A DNA stretch of 60,594 bases from Clostridia bacterium (GTDB lineage Bacteria; Bacillota; Clostridia; Christensenellales; Borkfalkiaceae): contig JAFTHU010000002.1 of assembly GCA_017457215.1 (NCBI GenBank), forward strand, positions 1 to 60,594, given 5' to 3'. The notes under the pieces were generated by a model. That model saw nothing but the letters and a program-made list of their open reading frames with translations, was not told where the DNA came from and made no database searches. How positions within the stretch are numbered: the first letter of the stretch is position 1; every line of letters begins with the position of its first letter. Positions 1-9,053 of this stretch are shown piece by piece. The position numbers and the translations under genes are program-made.

Positions 1-40
1 AAAAAATTAAAAGAACTTGTAATTTATTTACCGAATACTC

Positions 41-69
41 TTGAAAAATTCTAGAAAAAGTGCTATAAT
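41..69 (+). promoter_or_regulatory. Sigma-A promoter of the defence run
   Basis: TTGAAA at 41-46 and TATAAT at 64-69 with a 17-nt spacer. It lies 40 bases before the Xre start and is the only strong promoter seen before 14152, so it may drive the whole run. Confidence 0.65.
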
Positions 70-108
70 GATAAATGTATAAAAATAATTATTTTTATGA
101 GGTGGAAC

Positions 109-327
109 ATGGCTGCAAGCTATAAGAAACTTTTTAAACTTTTAATCGATAGGGAAATGAAGAGTAAAGACCTTGCCGCGAAGGCAGGCATAAGCACAGC
201 AACGCTTGCGAAGATGAAAAAAGACGGTGCAACAGTGTCAAGCGATGTGCTTGTCAAGATTTGCACTGCCTTAAACTGCACAATGGACGAAATTGTGGAA
301 ATTATACCTGAAAAGGAGAATGATTAA
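109..327 (+). CDS. Xre/Cro-like HTH regulator
   Basis: A 72-residue DNA-binding protein consisting of one Cro/CI-type HTH: a DLAAKAGIS recognition segment followed by a helix ending in VKICTALNCTMDEIVEI, the standard end of the fold. I chose the ATG at 109 because AGGTGG lies 7 bases upstream; the in-frame ATG at 97 would bury that Shine-Dalgarno. The next gene starts one base after its stop, so the two are translationally linked. By position it is the likely autoregulator of the downstream defence genes, comparable in role to controller proteins of restriction systems. That role is inferred; no operator palindrome was noted at 41-108. Confidence 0.8.
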   Translation: MAASYKKLFKLLIDREMKSKDLAAKAGISTATLAKMKKDGATVSSDVLVKICTALNCTMDEIVEIIPEKEND

Positions 328-328
328 T

Positions 329-1231
329 ATGGCAGATATTAAATTATTTGATATTAAAGGGATAGTTCAAGAATTACCTTCTAAACAAGTGGCGGTTGAA
401 AAGGATTTGCAAAAATTATTAGAAGAGAATATGCAAACATTTTTCGGTGTAACGTTTTTAAAGCCAGAGTACAGAATTACAAACGGCCGTATGGACAGCA
501 TTGGCATTGATGAAAATAACTGTCCTGTTATTTTTGAGTACAAAAGAAGCGTAAATGAAAATGTGATTAATCAAGGATTGTTTTACCTTGATTGGTTGCT
601 TGACCATAAGGCGGATTTTACATTACTTGTTATGCAGGAGTTGGGGAAAGAAAAGGCCGACAATATAGATTGGAGCATGCCGTGCGTTATCTGCGTCGCA
701 AATGATTTTACCAAATTTGACGAACATGCAGTAAATCAAATGCAAAGAAATATCAAACTTGTTCGTTATCGCAAATTTGGGGATGATTTAATAGCACTTG
801 AGCATTTGAATGCTCCACAGGTTCAACCTATTACATATGACGAGCAACAAAGCAAGTCTGTAAAGAAGAATAGCGGAAAGGATAAGATTTTCAAGGAAAG
901 TTTTGCGGACGCCGGCGAAAAGAACCAAAATATTTTTTACACCATTCGTGATTATGTTATGTCGCTTGGTGATGATATAGCTGAAAATCAGTTAAAGTAT
1001 TATGTGGCATTTAAAAAGGCAAAAAATTTTGTATGCGTAGAAGTTTATCAAAGCCATATTATTTGTCATTTGAAAGTAAATCCCGATACGGTTGAACTTG
1101 TGCCAGGATTAATAGAAGACGTAAGAAAGAAAGGACATTGGGGAACTGGTGATTTGCGGTTAATTATTAAGAGTATAGAAGATTTTGAGAAATTACAGCA
1201 TTTGATTGCCAAGGCGTATAGCGAGAATTAA
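329..1231 (+). CDS. PD-(D/E)XK nuclease-like protein with C-terminal DUF5655 domain
   Basis: A 300-residue protein starting at an ATG behind AAAGGAG, one base after the Xre stop. D56, E70 and K72 (in FEYKRS) fit the D-Xn-E-X-K core of restriction-like nucleases. The C-terminal ~100 residues resemble the DUF5655 domain that often accompanies this fold. Proteins of this type occur beside restriction systems and are thought to act on DNA, but their substrate is unknown. Here it sits between the regulator and hsdR, so it may be an accessory nuclease or a modulator of the type I complex. The nuclease motif is seen directly; the activity is inferred. Confidence 0.7.
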   Translation: MADIKLFDIKGIVQELPSKQVAVEKDLQKLLEENMQTFFGVTFLKPEYRITNGRMDSIGIDENNCPVIFEYKRSVNENVINQGLFYLDWLLDHKADFTLLVMQELGKEKADNIDWSMPCVICVANDFTKFDEHAVNQMQRNIKLVRYRKFGDDLIALEHLNAPQVQPITYDEQQSKSVKKNSGKDKIFKESFADAGEKNQNIFYTIRDYVMSLGDDIAENQLKYYVAFKKAKNFVCVEVYQSHIICHLKVNPDTVELVPGLIEDVRKKGHWGTGDLRLIIKSIEDFEKLQHLIAKAYSEN

Positions 1232-1271
1232 AAATAAAAAAACAGTATAGTATTTTATGTTAGGAGACGTT

Positions 1272-4200
1272 ATGTCGAATTTTGATTTCTTACAAAAAGA
1301 ATGGCCGTTGTTAGCTAAGTTGGCGCAAACGGCAGAAAATTACATATACGACGATCCGAATTCGTGTTTAATAAAACTTGGGATGTTGGCAGAACACATT
1401 GTAAGTTATATTGTTGATGTCAACGGTATTGTTATGCCCGAAGAGGCAAACACGCAGGCAGATAAAATCCGTCAATTGAAAGCAAAAGCGCTTTTGCCAA
1501 GGGATATTGACGATATTTTATATGGATTGAGAAAGGCAAGAAATGAAGCTGTTCACGCAAATTTAGATTCGTTTGAACGTGCTTGTTTAATGCTTGAACT
1601 TGCTTATAAATTATGCATTTGGTTCAATGCGACTTATGGTACGACTACAGTAAAATGTAGCGAGTATGTTTTGCCTGAAAAAGCTCCGAATTATGCTGAA
1701 ATTATCGAGCAACAAGAAGCGGAGATATCCAAATTAAAGAGCCTTGCAACAATTGCACCGATTAAGCATAAATCGACAGTTCAGCAAAACCGTAGAAAGT
1801 CCGAACAAAATGCAAAATTGATGACGCTTTCGGAAAAAGAAGTCCGCTTTTTCATTGATGAGCAATTAAGAAAAGCTGGTTGGGAAGCTGATACCCAAGC
1901 GATAAGATATAGCAAGGGGACAAGACCGATAAAAGGTCGTAACATGGCAATAGCGGAATGGCCGACCAATTCTTCGGCGATGAAGAAGGGCTATGCAGAT
2001 TATGCTTTGTTTGTTGGTGAACAGCTTATCGGTTTGATTGATGCGAAGAAACCAGCGGAAGATGTGGCATCAACAATTGACGTGCAAATTAAAGACTACG
2101 CAAAAAATATCAAGCCAGAACACGCTGCGTATGTTATAGATAACTGGTTTGGATATAGCGTACCATTCTTGTTTGCAACCAACGGCAGACCGTATTTAGA
2201 ACAACTCAAAACAAAATCGGGCATATGGTTTTTGGATGCAAGAAAGCCGTCTAATATTTCTTATCCGATCCGCAACTGGTTTAGCCCTGACGATTTGATG
2301 GCAAAATTAAAGCATAATATAGAAGAAGCGGACGAAGCGTTGACCGTTTCCGACGATTCTTACATGACCGACCCTAACGGTCTTAATTTGCGTGATTATC
2401 AAATCAAAGCCATCAATAAAGTAACACAAGCCATTGTTGACGGTCAGCAAAGTGTATTGATTGCAATGGCAACAGGTACGGGGAAGACGAGAACTGTCCT
2501 TGGGCTTATCTATAAAATGCTTGAAACCAAGCGTTTTAAGCGTATTTTATTCCTTGTAGACAGAACCGCACTCGGCGGACAAGCTATAGATACCTTTAAG
2601 GATGTAAAACTTAAAGAGCTCAAAACACTTTGCCAGATTTACGACGTAAAAGACATCGAAGATAGAACGGTAGACCTTGAAACAAAAGTAAGCGTTTCAA
2701 CCGTTCAAGGCTTATTAAAACGTACGATTTTAGCCGAAAAACCCGAACTCACTTCGGGCGCCTTTGACTTGATTATCGTAGATGAAGCGCACCGCGGTTA
2801 TATTCTTGATAAAGAAATGACCGAGGATGAATTGCTTTACGATACGCAAGATGACTATTTGAGTAAATATAAACAGGTTATCGAATATTTTGACGCGGTA
2901 AAAGTTGGTTTGACGGCAACGCCTGCGCTTCATACCACGCAAATTTTTGGCTCGCCTGTGTTTACGTATAGTTATCGTGAAGCGGTAATCGATGGCTGGC
3001 TGGTTGATCACGATCCGCCGTATATAATCAATACTGATTTTAATACAAGTCCTGTAACATTCAAAAAAGGTGAACAGCTGGGAATGTTCGACCCGAACAC
3101 GGGCGAGCTTATCAACGGCGAAACACTGCAAGACGAATTAGATTTTGATGTGGCAGATTTTAATAGAACAATTGTTCTTCCCGATCATACAAGAAAAGTT
3201 TTACAAGAAATTTCTAAATATCTTAATCCAGAAAGCCGTGAAAAGACGTTGATTTTCGCTGTAAATGACAATCACGCAGATAACATTGTAACCACACTTC
3301 GCGAGATATATAAAGAGTGGGGCGTGTCAAATGATGCAATCGTGAAGATTACAGGAAAAACGGCAAGCGGCAACAAAAAGAAGATTGAACAGGTTATAAA
3401 GCAGTATAAGAATAACCAATATCCCAATATTGCAGTAACAGTAGATTTGTTGACAACGGGTATTGACGTTCCGTCTATTTGTAATCTTGTGTTCATGCGC
3501 AAAATCAACAGCCGTATTTTATACGAGCAAATGTTGGGGCGTGCTACCCGTCTTTGCAAAGAAATCCATAAAACCCATTTCAATATTTTCGACCCCGCCC
3601 ACGTTTATGATGATTTGGGCTCGGTAAATTCGATGAAATCCGTTTCTGTAAATAAAACAATGACGGAACTCCTCGATGAATTATCTCGTCCGTCTGAAAA
3701 TAGTAAACAGCAAACGATTGATAGAATTTTAGCAAAGTTGCAGCGTAAAAATAACGCACTTTCCGAAGAACAACGTTACGAAGTGAGCGAAAATATAGGC
3801 AAATCTATACCGCAATACGTAGCAAGTATTAAAGTTTTATCCGTTCAGCAGGCGGTAGATAAACTTATCAGCGATGCTGAAACTTTGGTGTATATTGAAA
3901 GTATCAAACCTCCCAAGAAAGGTCAATATTTTTCTGAGAGAAAAGACACTTTGCAGGAAACTACTCGTGGTTATGGTAAGACGGATAGACCCGAGGATTA
4001 TCTGGAAGCGTTTACAAAATATGTGAACGAAAATAAAGACAAGATAGAGGCGATTAAAATCGTTTGCACAAAACCTTCCGACTTAACAAGAGCGCAGCTT
4101 CGTGAACTCAAACTTGCACTTGATAAAGAAGGTTATAACGAAACTTCGCTTAATGAAGCAACCAGTGCTATTAAAAATGCGGATATCGTAGCGGATATAA

Positions 4201-4496
4201 TTGCTTACGTTCGTCAAGCGGTTTTGAATATCCCTGTTTACAATAGGGAAGATAAAATCAAAATTGCCTTTGAAAAACTTATTAAGGCGCATAGCTTTAA
4301 CAAGATTCAGTTAGACCTTCTTGAAAAGATTAAAACGTATATGCTTCACGAAAGTCTGTTAAACGTAGAAACTTTTGAAGCACCTGCTTTCAAGATGGAT
4401 GGCGGATTTAATCGCTTCAATATCAAGTTTGAAGGAAAACTTTTAGAAATTATCAGAGAAATCAACACTTATATATATGAACAAGGAGTAGCATAA
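1272..4496 (+). CDS. hsdR: Type I restriction enzyme, R subunit
   Basis: A motor and cleavage subunit of about 1074 residues, normal for the family. An N-terminal DUF4145-like helical domain (about 1-130) precedes a PD-(D/E)XK region with Asp in GYADYALF and IDAKK near residue 255. The SF2 translocase has Walker A ATGTGKT near 399 and a DEAH box near 503, and an EcoEI-type C-terminal helical region follows. It would translocate and cut DNA lacking the HsdM/HsdS methyl mark. The start is ATG 1272 behind TAGGAGA rather than the upstream in-frame ATG at 1257. The stop TAA overlaps the hsdM ATG in a TAATG junction, indicating coupled translation. It is intact, with all key motifs present. Confidence 0.93.
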   Translation: MSNFDFLQKEWPLLAKLAQTAENYIYDDPNSCLIKLGMLAEHIVSYIVDVNGIVMPEEANTQADKIRQLKAKALLPRDIDDILYGLRKARNEAVHANLDSFERACLMLELAYKLCIWFNATYGTTTVKCSEYVLPEKAPNYAEIIEQQEAEISKLKSLATIAPIKHKSTVQQNRRKSEQNAKLMTLSEKEVRFFIDEQLRKAGWEADTQAIRYSKGTRPIKGRNMAIAEWPTNSSAMKKGYADYALFVGEQLIGLIDAKKPAEDVASTIDVQIKDYAKNIKPEHAAYVIDNWFGYSVPFLFATNGRPYLEQLKTKSGIWFLDARKPSNISYPIRNWFSPDDLMAKLKHNIEEADEALTVSDDSYMTDPNGLNLRDYQIKAINKVTQAIVDGQQSVLIAMATGTGKTRTVLGLIYKMLETKRFKRILFLVDRTALGGQAIDTFKDVKLKELKTLCQIYDVKDIEDRTVDLETKVSVSTVQGLLKRTILAEKPELTSGAFDLIIVDEAHRGYILDKEMTEDELLYDTQDDYLSKYKQVIEYFDAVKVGLTATPALHTTQIFGSPVFTYSYREAVIDGWLVDHDPPYIINTDFNTSPVTFKKGEQLGMFDPNTGELINGETLQDELDFDVADFNRTIVLPDHTRKVLQEISKYLNPESREKTLIFAVNDNHADNIVTTLREIYKEWGVSNDAIVKITGKTASGNKKKIEQVIKQYKNNQYPNIAVTVDLLTTGIDVPSICNLVFMRKINSRILYEQMLGRATRLCKEIHKTHFNIFDPAHVYDDLGSVNSMKSVSVNKTMTELLDELSRPSENSKQQTIDRILAKLQRKNNALSEEQRYEVSENIGKSIPQYVASIKVLSVQQAVDKLISDAETLVYIESIKPPKKGQYFSERKDTLQETTRGYGKTDRPEDYLEAFTKYVNENKDKIEAIKIVCTKPSDLTRAQLRELKLALDKEGYNETSLNEATSAIKNADIVADIIAYVRQAVLNIPVYNREDKIKIAFEKLIKAHSFNKIQLDLLEKIKTYMLHESLLNVETFEAPAFKMDGGFNRFNIKFEGKLLEIIREINTYIYEQGVA

Positions 4497-5905
4497 TGAG
4501 CACGCAAGACATTGTACAAAAACTTTGGAATCTTTGTAACGTACTAAGAGACGACGGTATTACGTATCACCAATATGTTACCGAGCTTACCTATATTCTT
4601 TTCTTAAAAATGGCAAAAGAAACGGGTGCGGAAAGCGAAATTCCTGAAGAATATCGTTGGGATTCCTTGACGAACAAGTCAGGCTTGGAACTCAAAAAGC
4701 ATTATTATACGTTGCTTACCAAACTTGGCGAAGAATCTGTCGGCAGAGTCGCTCAAATTTATGCAAACGCATCTTCTAGCATAGAAGAGCCGAAAAACCT
4801 TGAAAAAATTATCAAGGAAATTGATAGGCTTGACTGGTATGAAGCAAAAGAAGAAGGGCTTGGCGATTTGTATGAAGGATTGCTTGAAAAGAATGCAAGT
4901 GAAAAGAAGTCGGGCGCAGGTCAATATTTCACGCCCAGAGTTTTGATTGACGTGATGACCAAACTTATCGCACCTGGGCTCGGCGAAAAATGCTTTGACC
5001 CTGCTTGTGGCACGTTTGGTTTTATGATTGCTGCAAACGCTTTCGTAAATAAAAACGTAGATTTTTACACGCTTACTGATAGACAGGCAGACTTCCAAAG
5101 AAATAAGGCGTTTAACGGTGTGGAACTTGTCCACGAAACCCACCGTCTTGCGTTAATGAACGCATACCTGCATAATGTTAATGCGAATATTGTGCTTGGC
5201 GATTCGCTTTCTCAAAGCGCAAAAGGATTAAACGGTTTTGACGTTATTTTAACGAATCCACCTTTTGGAACAAAGAAGGGCGGTGAACGTGCTACCCGTG
5301 AGGATATCTCTTTCCAAACATCGAATAAACAACTCAACTTCTTGCAGGTTATCTACCGTAGTTTAAAGGCGGACGGTAAAGCTCGTTGTGCGGTTGTATT
5401 GCCCGACAATGTGCTTTTTGCTGGCGGTGACGGTGTAAGCGTTAGAAGAGAATTGATGAACTTCTGTAATTTGCATACCATTTTAAGGCTTCCTACGGGT
5501 ATCTTCTATGCACAGGGCGTAAAAACCAATGTACTGTTCTTTACCCGTGGCGTTAGCGAAAATGGGAACACCAAAGAAGTTGCCTTCTACGATATGCGTA
5601 CCAATATGGATAGTTTCGGTAAAACCAGAACGCTTCGTCCTGATGATTTTGATGAATTTGTTTTGGGTTATAACGATAAATCCAAGCGCACAGGCGAGCG
5701 TTGGTCGTCTTTCACTCGTGAACAAATTGAAACGGAATATAACGACAGTTTGGATTTGGGCTTGATTCGTGACGAAAGCGTTAAAGATTATGAGGATTTG
5801 GCTGACCCTGTAGAAAGCGGAGAAGAAGTAGTTGCCAATTTGGAAGAAGCAATCGACTTGATTAAGAGCGTGATTAAAGAACTCAAAGCGTTGGAGAATA
5901 AGTAA
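4496..5905 (+). CDS. hsdM: Type I DNA N6-adenine methyltransferase, M subunit
   Basis: A 469-residue subunit with an HsdM N-terminal helical domain (about 1-130). The SAM-dependent MTase core has motif I as DPACGTFGF near residue 170 and the catalytic NPPF near 254. With HsdS it methylates adenine in the bipartite target; with HsdR it forms the restriction complex. It overlaps hsdR and hsdS by one base at TAATG junctions, the usual tight hsd operon. An acidic C-terminal tail is predicted to contact HsdS. Motif I has F where many relatives have G (GTFGF against GTGGF). The protein is full length and probably active. Confidence 0.93.
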   Translation: MSTQDIVQKLWNLCNVLRDDGITYHQYVTELTYILFLKMAKETGAESEIPEEYRWDSLTNKSGLELKKHYYTLLTKLGEESVGRVAQIYANASSSIEEPKNLEKIIKEIDRLDWYEAKEEGLGDLYEGLLEKNASEKKSGAGQYFTPRVLIDVMTKLIAPGLGEKCFDPACGTFGFMIAANAFVNKNVDFYTLTDRQADFQRNKAFNGVELVHETHRLALMNAYLHNVNANIVLGDSLSQSAKGLNGFDVILTNPPFGTKKGGERATREDISFQTSNKQLNFLQVIYRSLKADGKARCAVVLPDNVLFAGGDGVSVRRELMNFCNLHTILRLPTGIFYAQGVKTNVLFFTRGVSENGNTKEVAFYDMRTNMDSFGKTRTLRPDDFDEFVLGYNDKSKRTGERWSSFTREQIETEYNDSLDLGLIRDESVKDYEDLADPVESGEEVVANLEEAIDLIKSVIKELKALENK

Positions 5906-7464
5906 TGGCAAAAGCAAAAAAACAAGAAAAACCCATTGAACAGCGTTTAGAAGAAGCCCTTGTTCTCTACGAAAAAACGCCTTATGAATTGCCATCAAAC
6001 TGGTGTTGGACGAGGTTGCCGTATATAACGCAAATAAAGACGGGAAAAAGAGATGCAAATCACGCTAAAGAGGATGGACAATATCGTTTCTATACTTGTT
6101 CGGCTGAGTATTCAATGGCGGACACATATGCTTTTGAGGGAGAGTCTATCATTGTTCCAGGAAATGGCGATATAGGTTTGGTTTTTTATTACGACGGTAA
6201 ATTTGAAGCGTATCAAAGAACATATGTAATAAATGGGTTTAAAGGGCAAACGAAATATCTCTATTATTACTTTTATTATAAATGGAGAGAAAAAAACACC
6301 TATAAGCAATTTGGTACGGCTATTCCTTATGTGCGAATGGCGAATTTTGAAGAATTTGAAATTCCGCTTGCGCCGTTAGAAGAACAAAAACGTATTGTAG
6401 AAATTATTGAAAAACAATTTGCAAAATTAGATGAAGCGCGTGATTTAATCCAAAAATCTTTGGATTCTTTTGCCGATCGCAAATCAGCCATTCTCCACAA
6501 AGCCTTTACAGGCGAATTAACTAAACAGTGGAGAGAAAATAATTCCGTGATACAACAGAAAAATACTGTGAATTTTCTAGATTGTATTGAAGATATGCAA
6601 AATGGGATTTCGAAAAGAAATGGTAAAGAAGGAAAAGACTTTGTTGTTTTGCGTTTAGCAGATTTGAAAGAGAATAGAATTTCCACAGATGATAATAGGA
6701 CGATAAAATTAACTGAAACGGAAATCAGAAAATATCAGTTAAAAGAAAACGATGTTATTATGATTCGTGTTAATGGTTCAAAAGATTATGTCGGCAGGCA
6801 GATACTCTTTAATAAAGAATGTAATTGTGCTTATTGTGATCATATTATTAGAATTCGATATCGCAAAGATATAAATGCTAAATTTATGCTTTATTTTTCT
6901 CAAACTAGGGAGTATAAAGATTATATTTTACAAAATCTCGTTTCTAGTGCAGGACAAAATACGATTAGTAGAAAAGGGCTGTCTAGATTAAAATTAAACT
7001 TACCATTATTTGAAGAACAAGAAGAAATAGTACGGATTTTGGATTCGATTTTTGAAAAGAAAGATAAGTCAAAAGAGCTTATTGATATGCTTGACAAAAT
7101 CGACGAGATGAAAAAATCCATTCTCGCCCGCGCCTTCCGCGGCCAACTCGGCACATTCAATCCCACCGACGAACCCGCCACCGACCTTTTAAGAAAAATC
7201 TTGAAGAATCAAGAGAATATAATTATTGAAAAAAAAGAGAACAAATCAACCTCGAAAAAGGTTCTTCCGTTTAATCGAAATTTAAATAGTCGCCTTAAAA
7301 AGATTTGTGAATTACTGCTTGCTAATGATGGTTTATCTATTGATGAATTAGCACAAGGCGTTGGGAAAGATGTGAGATATTTATTTGACGATATAAGAGA
7401 ACTTTTAGAAAAACAATTGATAAAATTAGTAGACAATAGGTATTGGTTAAATGCAAATAATTAG
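5905..7464 (+). CDS. hsdS: Type I restriction specificity subunit with winged-helix tail
   Basis: A 519-residue protein, longer than the usual 400-450. TRD1 (about 15-150) is followed by a conserved helical spacer beginning PLEEQKRIVEIIEKQF. TRD2 (about 210-370) is followed by the second spacer FEEQEEIVRILDSIFEKK and the conserved ILARAFRGQLG box near residue 407. Beyond it lies an extra segment of about 90 residues ending in an LSIDELAQGV...IRELLEKQLI winged-helix-like unit, not part of the normal subunit. TRD2 is clearly more AT-rich than the conserved box at about 7080-7190, suggesting mosaic assembly. The 3' end overlaps the next ATPase gene by 14 bases. Confidence 0.9.
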   Translation: MAKAKKQEKPIEQRLEEALVLYEKTPYELPSNWCWTRLPYITQIKTGKRDANHAKEDGQYRFYTCSAEYSMADTYAFEGESIIVPGNGDIGLVFYYDGKFEAYQRTYVINGFKGQTKYLYYYFYYKWREKNTYKQFGTAIPYVRMANFEEFEIPLAPLEEQKRIVEIIEKQFAKLDEARDLIQKSLDSFADRKSAILHKAFTGELTKQWRENNSVIQQKNTVNFLDCIEDMQNGISKRNGKEGKDFVVLRLADLKENRISTDDNRTIKLTETEIRKYQLKENDVIMIRVNGSKDYVGRQILFNKECNCAYCDHIIRIRYRKDINAKFMLYFSQTREYKDYILQNLVSSAGQNTISRKGLSRLKLNLPLFEEQEEIVRILDSIFEKKDKSKELIDMLDKIDEMKKSILARAFRGQLGTFNPTDEPATDLLRKILKNQENIIIEKKENKSTSKKVLPFNRNLNSRLKKICELLLANDGLSIDELAQGVGKDVRYLFDDIRELLEKQLIKLVDNRYWLNANN

Positions 7465-9052
7465 ATTAGAAGTCAGCAATTATAAATGCTTAAAAGATTT
7501 CAGTATCGATTTTACAACCGATTATGAAAAAGGGTATTCAAATACCGTTTTAATAGGCGAAAATGGGGCAGGTAAATCTTCCATTATAGAAGTAATAACT
7601 ATGATATTGATGTCCTATGATTCGTTAGCTGTTGCACGACAAATCGATTTTTCATATATTCTTGATTATGTGTATGCTGGTCGAAGAATTGCATTAATTT
7701 ATAATTATGAAGCGAATAATTATAGGGTAGTCGTTCAAGAAGATAAAGACATTATCATTGATTCTACATTTAGAACTACGACAAGGATAAAATATTATTT
7801 ACGCTCGAAAAATATTGATTTATTCCCGTTAAATATTATTACATATTATTCAGGTACGGATCAAAGATTAAACAGATTGAATCGTGATCGTGATAGGGCC
7901 TATACCAGAAGGATACATGATTTTTTAGAATACCGTACTTCGTTTCATACGAGATTTCAAGAGCCGACAGAGTTTCCTGAAAAGAAATATTGGTATTATT
8001 GTAGAGATATTGCTATTCCTATTATGTTGGCTTTATTGCTTTCAAAAGACGAAGAGGCAATTCGTATTAAGCGTAAATTAAATATACGCAAGATTGATTC
8101 ATTCCAAATTGAAATTGATTTAAGAAGTTTAGTTCGTTATACTGGTACGATGATTCCTAGAAGAGAATCTTCTCAAATGGAAGAGTTTTGGAATGTATTA
8201 GATGCGTTAGATATTCATATTTGTCGTAACTTAGAAAGAAGTGAAGTATTAGTGACGGAAAGTTTTTTGGTCATTCGTGTAAACGATTTTAGAGATTGGC
8301 ATAATAATAGTTATTCAATTTTGGACTTTTTTGATAAATTAAGTTTGATTTTTGATGTTGTTTACGATTTAAAGGTGAATGTTGCAGGGCAGCCTGTTGA
8401 TTTCTTTGACTTAAGTGAAGGACAACGACAATTAGTTAATGCATTAGGTATATTAACAATTTGCAAACAACAAGATTCCTTGGTTTTGATGGATGAGCCT
8501 GATGTGTACTTAAATCCTAGATGGAAATATGAATATTTGGAATACTTAAGAGATTCGATTCAAGGGGCGATCAACACGCAAATTTTGATTTCCACTCACG
8601 ATCCGTTGATGATTAATGGTCTTGAAAAAGAATATATCCGAAAGTTAGAATTAAAACGGGCTCGCCAAGGATATAAAACATCTGTTTATTATCCGATGGA
8701 AGATACTAGCGGTTTGGGTATAGACGGTTTATTGCAAAGCGAGTATTATGGATTGAAAACATCTTATGATAGTAATACGAGTCAAAAATATCAAAGACGT
8801 GCAGAATTATTCTCAAAATTAATTCACGAAGAATTGACAAATGACGAAGAAGTAGAGTTGACAAACCTTACGAAAGAACTGAACGGATTACCAGTAATGA
8901 ACACTTCTATCGATTATTTGTACGACGATTTTATGCGTGAATATCGAAAATCTAAGTATTATTTGGAAGAATATTTGACGGCGGAACAAGTAGAAGAAAA
9001 AAACAAACATATTGCTGAATTAATAGAAAAATTATTTAAGAACAAAGGATAA
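7451..9052 (+). CDS. Restriction-associated RecF/PtuA-like AAA ATPase
   Basis: A 533-residue ABC/SMC-type ATPase. Walker A is GENGAGKS at 36-43, the signature is LSEGQRQLVNALG near 320, Walker B is LVLMDEPDVYLNP near 345, and the switch histidine is in STHDP near 380. An N-terminal VSNYKCLKDF strand is typical of RecF/OLD/PtuA-type proteins, and there is no long coiled coil. It is followed after one base by an HNH nuclease gene, the PtuA-PtuB arrangement of Septu defence; AAA proteins of this sort are also annotated as restriction-system-associated. The ATPase would sense or gate and the HNH partner would cut. The start overlaps hsdS by 14 bases, so it is translated with the type I genes. Confidence 0.75.
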   Translation: MQIIRLEVSNYKCLKDFSIDFTTDYEKGYSNTVLIGENGAGKSSIIEVITMILMSYDSLAVARQIDFSYILDYVYAGRRIALIYNYEANNYRVVVQEDKDIIIDSTFRTTTRIKYYLRSKNIDLFPLNIITYYSGTDQRLNRLNRDRDRAYTRRIHDFLEYRTSFHTRFQEPTEFPEKKYWYYCRDIAIPIMLALLLSKDEEAIRIKRKLNIRKIDSFQIEIDLRSLVRYTGTMIPRRESSQMEEFWNVLDALDIHICRNLERSEVLVTESFLVIRVNDFRDWHNNSYSILDFFDKLSLIFDVVYDLKVNVAGQPVDFFDLSEGQRQLVNALGILTICKQQDSLVLMDEPDVYLNPRWKYEYLEYLRDSIQGAINTQILISTHDPLMINGLEKEYIRKLELKRARQGYKTSVYYPMEDTSGLGIDGLLQSEYYGLKTSYDSNTSQKYQRRAELFSKLIHEELTNDEEVELTNLTKELNGLPVMNTSIDYLYDDFMREYRKSKYYLEEYLTAEQVEEKNKHIAELIEKLFKNKG

Positions 9053-9053
9053 A

